Shown: piece by piece, positions 6,569-7,388 of the stretch
How positions within the stretch are numbered: position 1 is the stretch's first letter
Layout of the letters: each line of letters opens with the position of its first letter
NCBI GenBank assembly: GCA_937975745.1
Contig: CALJUK010000786.1
Location: forward strand, 1-7,388
Length of the DNA stretch: 7,388 nucleotides
Direction: 5' to 3'
Origin: an uncultured Planctomycetaceae bacterium
Lineage (GTDB): Bacteria; Planctomycetota; Planctomycetia; Planctomycetales; Planctomycetaceae
The notes under the pieces: model-generated
Told to the model about the DNA's origin: nothing
The model's input: the letters and a program-made list of their open reading frames with translations, nothing else
Databases searched by the model: none
Translations under genes and position numbers: made by a program

Positions 6569-6883
6569 GTTTTGCACAGCCTGGACGTTGTCGCTGGCGG
6601 GTTCTTCCGCCAGCGGCAAACGCCCACCGGGGTCTTTCATCGCACGTTAGCGGTTCCCAGGCGCTCTGCACAGAGGCCTCCGGAAGTCGCTCGCCCGGCA
6701 ATCCCTTCCCCCATTTCTTCATCGAACAGCAGAGTCGACAGCACGCGGCCCAGCCATTCGCGATGCTGACGGGGACGGTCCGTCTCTGATAACTGGCTTT
6801 ACCGGCGAAACGCAAGGTACGAAAATTGACTGGTGATCGGCAGCGTGTCCGCGACTGCCTCATCAAGAAACACGAGGTCTCCC
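6569..6883. other. dnaK-clpB intergenic region (315 nt), no gene seen
   Basis: Apart from the 9-bp hairpin near its left end I see no gene or RNA. CCCCATTT at about 6713-6720 matches the -10 half of a sigma32 heat-shock promoter, but the expected -35 box is poor (CTCGCC against CTTGAA), so I do not call it. No sigma-54 motif like that of dnaK was found. clpB may have its own undetected promoter or be reached by read-through from dnaK. Confidence 0.45.
6592..6615 (+). terminator. Strong GC hairpin after dnaK, possible terminator
   Basis: CGCTGGCGG (6592-6600) and CCGCCAGCG (6607-6615) form a perfect 9-bp stem with the loop GTTCTT, 23 nt after the dnaK stop. No T-run follows, so it is not a textbook intrinsic terminator. 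It may stabilise the dnaK 3' end, act with Rho, or be one copy of a dispersed palindromic repeat. The pairing is certain, the role is not. Confidence 0.45.
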
Positions 6884-7388
6884 ATGGCCGTTCAATTCGA
6901 CAGGTTCACAGTCAAAGCTCAGGAGGCGGTTCAGCGTGCTGTCTCGCAGGCAGAGGAACGAGGGCACCAGGAACTCAAACCGCTGCACCTGCTCTACTCG
7001 CTGCTCACCGAAGAGCAGGGGGTCATGCGCCCTGTGTTGCAGAAGATCGGGACGAACATCAACCAGTTGCAGTCGTTGGTCGAAAGCGAACTGGATCGGA
7101 TTCCGAAGGTTTCCGGCGCTGGCTTTCAGGTTGGGATGGGCTCTGCCTGTCAGAGAATCTTCGAGGCGGCTCAGGATGCGGCGCGACAGTTGAAGGACGA
7201 ATACGTTTCGACCGAACATCTGCTCTTGGGGCTCACTCGGGTCGATGATCAGGCCAAACGTCTGCTGGAAATGAATGCCGTCGAGAGCGACGACATCTTG
7301 ACGGCTCTGAAATCCATTCGTGGAGGACAACGCGTGACCGACCAGACACCCGAAGACAAGTACCAGGCGTTAGAACGGTACGGCAAAG
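6884..7388 (+). CDS. clpB: ClpB disaggregase, N-terminal domain (runs off right edge)
   Basis: ClpB is a hexameric AAA+ unfoldase that extracts polypeptides from aggregates together with DnaK. The 168 visible residues cover the Clp N-domain, made of two repeats. The first starts FDRFTVKAQEAVQRAV (5-20) and contains LHLLYSLL (34-41). The second contains ACQRIFEAAQDAARQL (88-103) and STEHLLLGL (109-117). The stretch RGGQRVTDQTPEDKYQALER (146-165) is the junction typical of ClpB, leading to the first ATPase domain. It separates ClpB from ClpA and ClpC. The ATPase and middle domains are beyond the window. GAGGT at 6874-6878, 5 nt before the ATG, supports the start. It lies 315 nt downstream of dnaK in the same direction, which fits their joint role. 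Confidence 0.95.
   Translation, partial: MAVQFDRFTVKAQEAVQRAVSQAEERGHQELKPLHLLYSLLTEEQGVMRPVLQKIGTNINQLQSLVESELDRIPKVSGAGFQVGMGSACQRIFEAAQDAARQLKDEYVSTEHLLLGLTRVDDQAKRLLEMNAVESDDILTALKSIRGGQRVTDQTPEDKYQALERYGK

Noticed and set aside
6678..6720. Sigma32-like promoter before clpB (CCCCATTT)
   Set aside because: The -10 half matches, but the -35 position has only 3 of 6 bases, so one half-site in GC-rich DNA is not sufficient.

Overview
The window reads as chromosomal housekeeping DNA from a moderately GC-rich bacterium. A planctomycete is the best guess. I infer this from the overall protein character, weak or variable Shine-Dalgarno sites, long spacers between genes, and a metabolic enzyme with a histone-H1-like lysine tail. 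The assignment is not proven by any single marker.

Left half, minus strand, in order of transcription: pheA (3841-2603, prephenate dehydratase with an N-terminal chorismate-mutase-like region and a very basic tail), a 444-nt spacer, aroF (2158-1109, type I-beta DAHP synthase), a 115-nt spacer with a 14-bp perfect palindrome, tpiA (993 to about 253, triose-phosphate isomerase) and secG (164 to beyond the left edge). PheA and AroF cover the first step of the shikimate pathway and the last committed steps to phenylalanine. TpiA is glycolytic and SecG belongs to the Sec translocase. The tpiA frame has no stop codon in the window and stays open through secG, so its 3' end is anomalous.

Centre, 3842-4657: an 816-nt divergent control region. 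On the minus side it holds a good sigma70-type promoter (4123-4095), a long pheA leader with a possible short leader peptide, and a nested stem-loop just before the pheA ribosome site. On the plus side, towards dnaK, it holds two TGCCA-N3-TGrCA dyads, two further dyads, a near-consensus sigma-54 (-24/-12) promoter at 4359-4375, and a 24-bp tandem repeat in the predicted 5' untranslated region. No CIRCE element and no convincing sigma32 promoter were seen.

Right half, plus strand: dnaK (4658-6568, complete Hsp70), a 9-bp GC hairpin, a 315-nt spacer, and the N-terminal domain of clpB (6884 to beyond the right edge). DnaK and ClpB work together in dissolving protein aggregates. The most interesting observation is that this chaperone locus appears to be driven by an activator-dependent sigma-54 promoter with upstream enhancer-like sites instead of a classical heat-shock switch.
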